A stretch of DNA of 6,180 nt from an uncultured Opitutaceae bacterium (GTDB taxonomy: Bacteria > Verrucomicrobiota > Verrucomicrobiia > Opitutales > Opitutaceae): assembly GCA_903885525.1 (NCBI GenBank), contig CAISJA010000304.1, forward strand, positions 1 to 6,180. Direction: 5' to 3'. Numbering within the stretch: position 1 is the stretch's first letter; each line of letters starts with the position of its first letter. The notes under the pieces were generated by a model. That model did not search any database. It was not told the origin of the DNA and worked only from the letters and a program-made list of their open reading frames with translations. Both the position numbers and the translations under genes were made by a program. Below, piece after piece: positions 6,062 to 6,180 of the stretch.

Positions 6062-6062
6062 A
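6028..6062. repeat. Perfect 12-bp inverted repeat with 11-base spacer, candidate operator or 5' hairpin
   Basis: TCGTCGCGAAGC (6028-6039) is exactly matched by its reverse complement GCTTCGCGACGA (6051-6062), separated by the AT-rich spacer CAAGTATGTTA. Each arm contains the palindrome TCGCGA. The right arm ends on the A of the downstream ATG. As DNA it could be the operator of a dimeric regulator, flanking the only -10-like hexamer. As RNA it could fold into a stable stem that hides the start of the secreted-protein gene. It could also be a copy of a dispersed genomic repeat. The repeat itself is certain; the role is not. Confidence 0.75.
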
Positions 6063-6180
6063 TGAAAATCCAAATTCTCAAAGCCTGCCTCGCCACCCTC
6101 CTCCTCGTCTGCGGCCTGAACAAAGCCTCCGCCGCCGTCGATCCCACCGCCCAGGCCAGCGTCGGCACCAGCTCCTCCCA
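6062..6180 (+). CDS. Secreted or periplasmic protein of unknown function, 3'-truncated by the window edge
   Basis: ATG at 6062 opens a frame with no stop through the right edge, giving 39 complete codons. The N-terminus is a clear Sec signal peptide: MKIQILK (positive), a hydrophobic core ACLATLLLVCGL, then NKASAA with a likely signal peptidase I site before VDPTAQASV. The sequence LLVC carries Val rather than Gly, Ala or Ser before the Cys, so a lipoprotein site is unlikely. Codon use is C-ending and typical of the other plus-strand genes here. No Shine-Dalgarno is visible; instead the start codon lies at the end of an inverted repeat. It is divergent from the sensor kinase, which suggests but does not show that it belongs to the same regulon. 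The mature part is too short to assign a family. Confidence 0.75.
   Translation, partial: MKIQILKACLATLLLVCGLNKASAAVDPTAQASVGTSSS

Noticed and set aside
5497..6168. A minus-strand frame using the ATG at 6012 as an alternative kinase start
   Set aside because: It is in a different frame from the kinase and produces no signal peptide or blade motifs. The kinase frame has a stop at 6011-6009 and starts at GTG 6002.
1..6180. Mobile element, CRISPR array, tRNA or rRNA
   Set aside because: I saw no transposase or integrase motifs, no regularly spaced repeats, and no cloverleaf or rRNA-like sequence. The only notable repeats are the two hairpins described.

Overview
The window is a high-GC, gene-dense bacterial segment. 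It holds two partial genes cut by the edges and three complete genes, with only short gaps (about 97, 100 and 59 bases). Three things point to Verrucomicrobiota, most likely Opitutaceae: the very short type IV pilin-like protein, the sensor kinase with a propeller-type extracytoplasmic domain, and the GC-rich composition. This assignment is an inference from remembered family features, not from a marker gene.

Layout: (1) positions 1-318, plus strand, a type IV pilin-like/pseudopilin gene missing only its leader peptide and the first two mature residues. Its stop codon sits in a strong hairpin. (2) 416-1891, plus strand, a short RNase II/R-family (RNB) ribonuclease without N-terminal cold-shock domains and with a modified catalytic motif. 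(3) 1892-1991, an extremely C-rich, G-poor spacer that looks like a Rho utilisation region. (4) 1992-2585, plus strand, a NarL/LuxR-type response regulator. (5) 2559-6002, minus strand, a 1147-residue membrane sensor kinase: signal peptide, propeller-like periplasmic sensor, Y_Y_Y-like domain, one membrane helix, HisKA, HATPase, receiver and Hpt. (6) 6003-6061, a compact divergent control region carrying a perfect 12-bp inverted repeat. (7) 6062 to the right edge, plus strand, the start of a secreted protein gene.

The central unit is the kinase and regulator pair. Together they carry every residue of a four-step His-Asp-His-Asp phosphorelay: kinase His674, receiver Asp952 and Hpt His1081, then response regulator Asp45. 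This matches the BvgS/BvgA and EvgS/EvgA logic (unorthodox kinase plus NarL-type regulator), but with a propeller sensor. The two genes converge and share 27 bp at their 3' ends in exact antisense codon register. The secreted protein, transcribed divergently from the kinase behind a palindrome, is an attractive but unproven target or partner. The pilin and RNase genes show no sequence-based link to the relay beyond neighbourhood.
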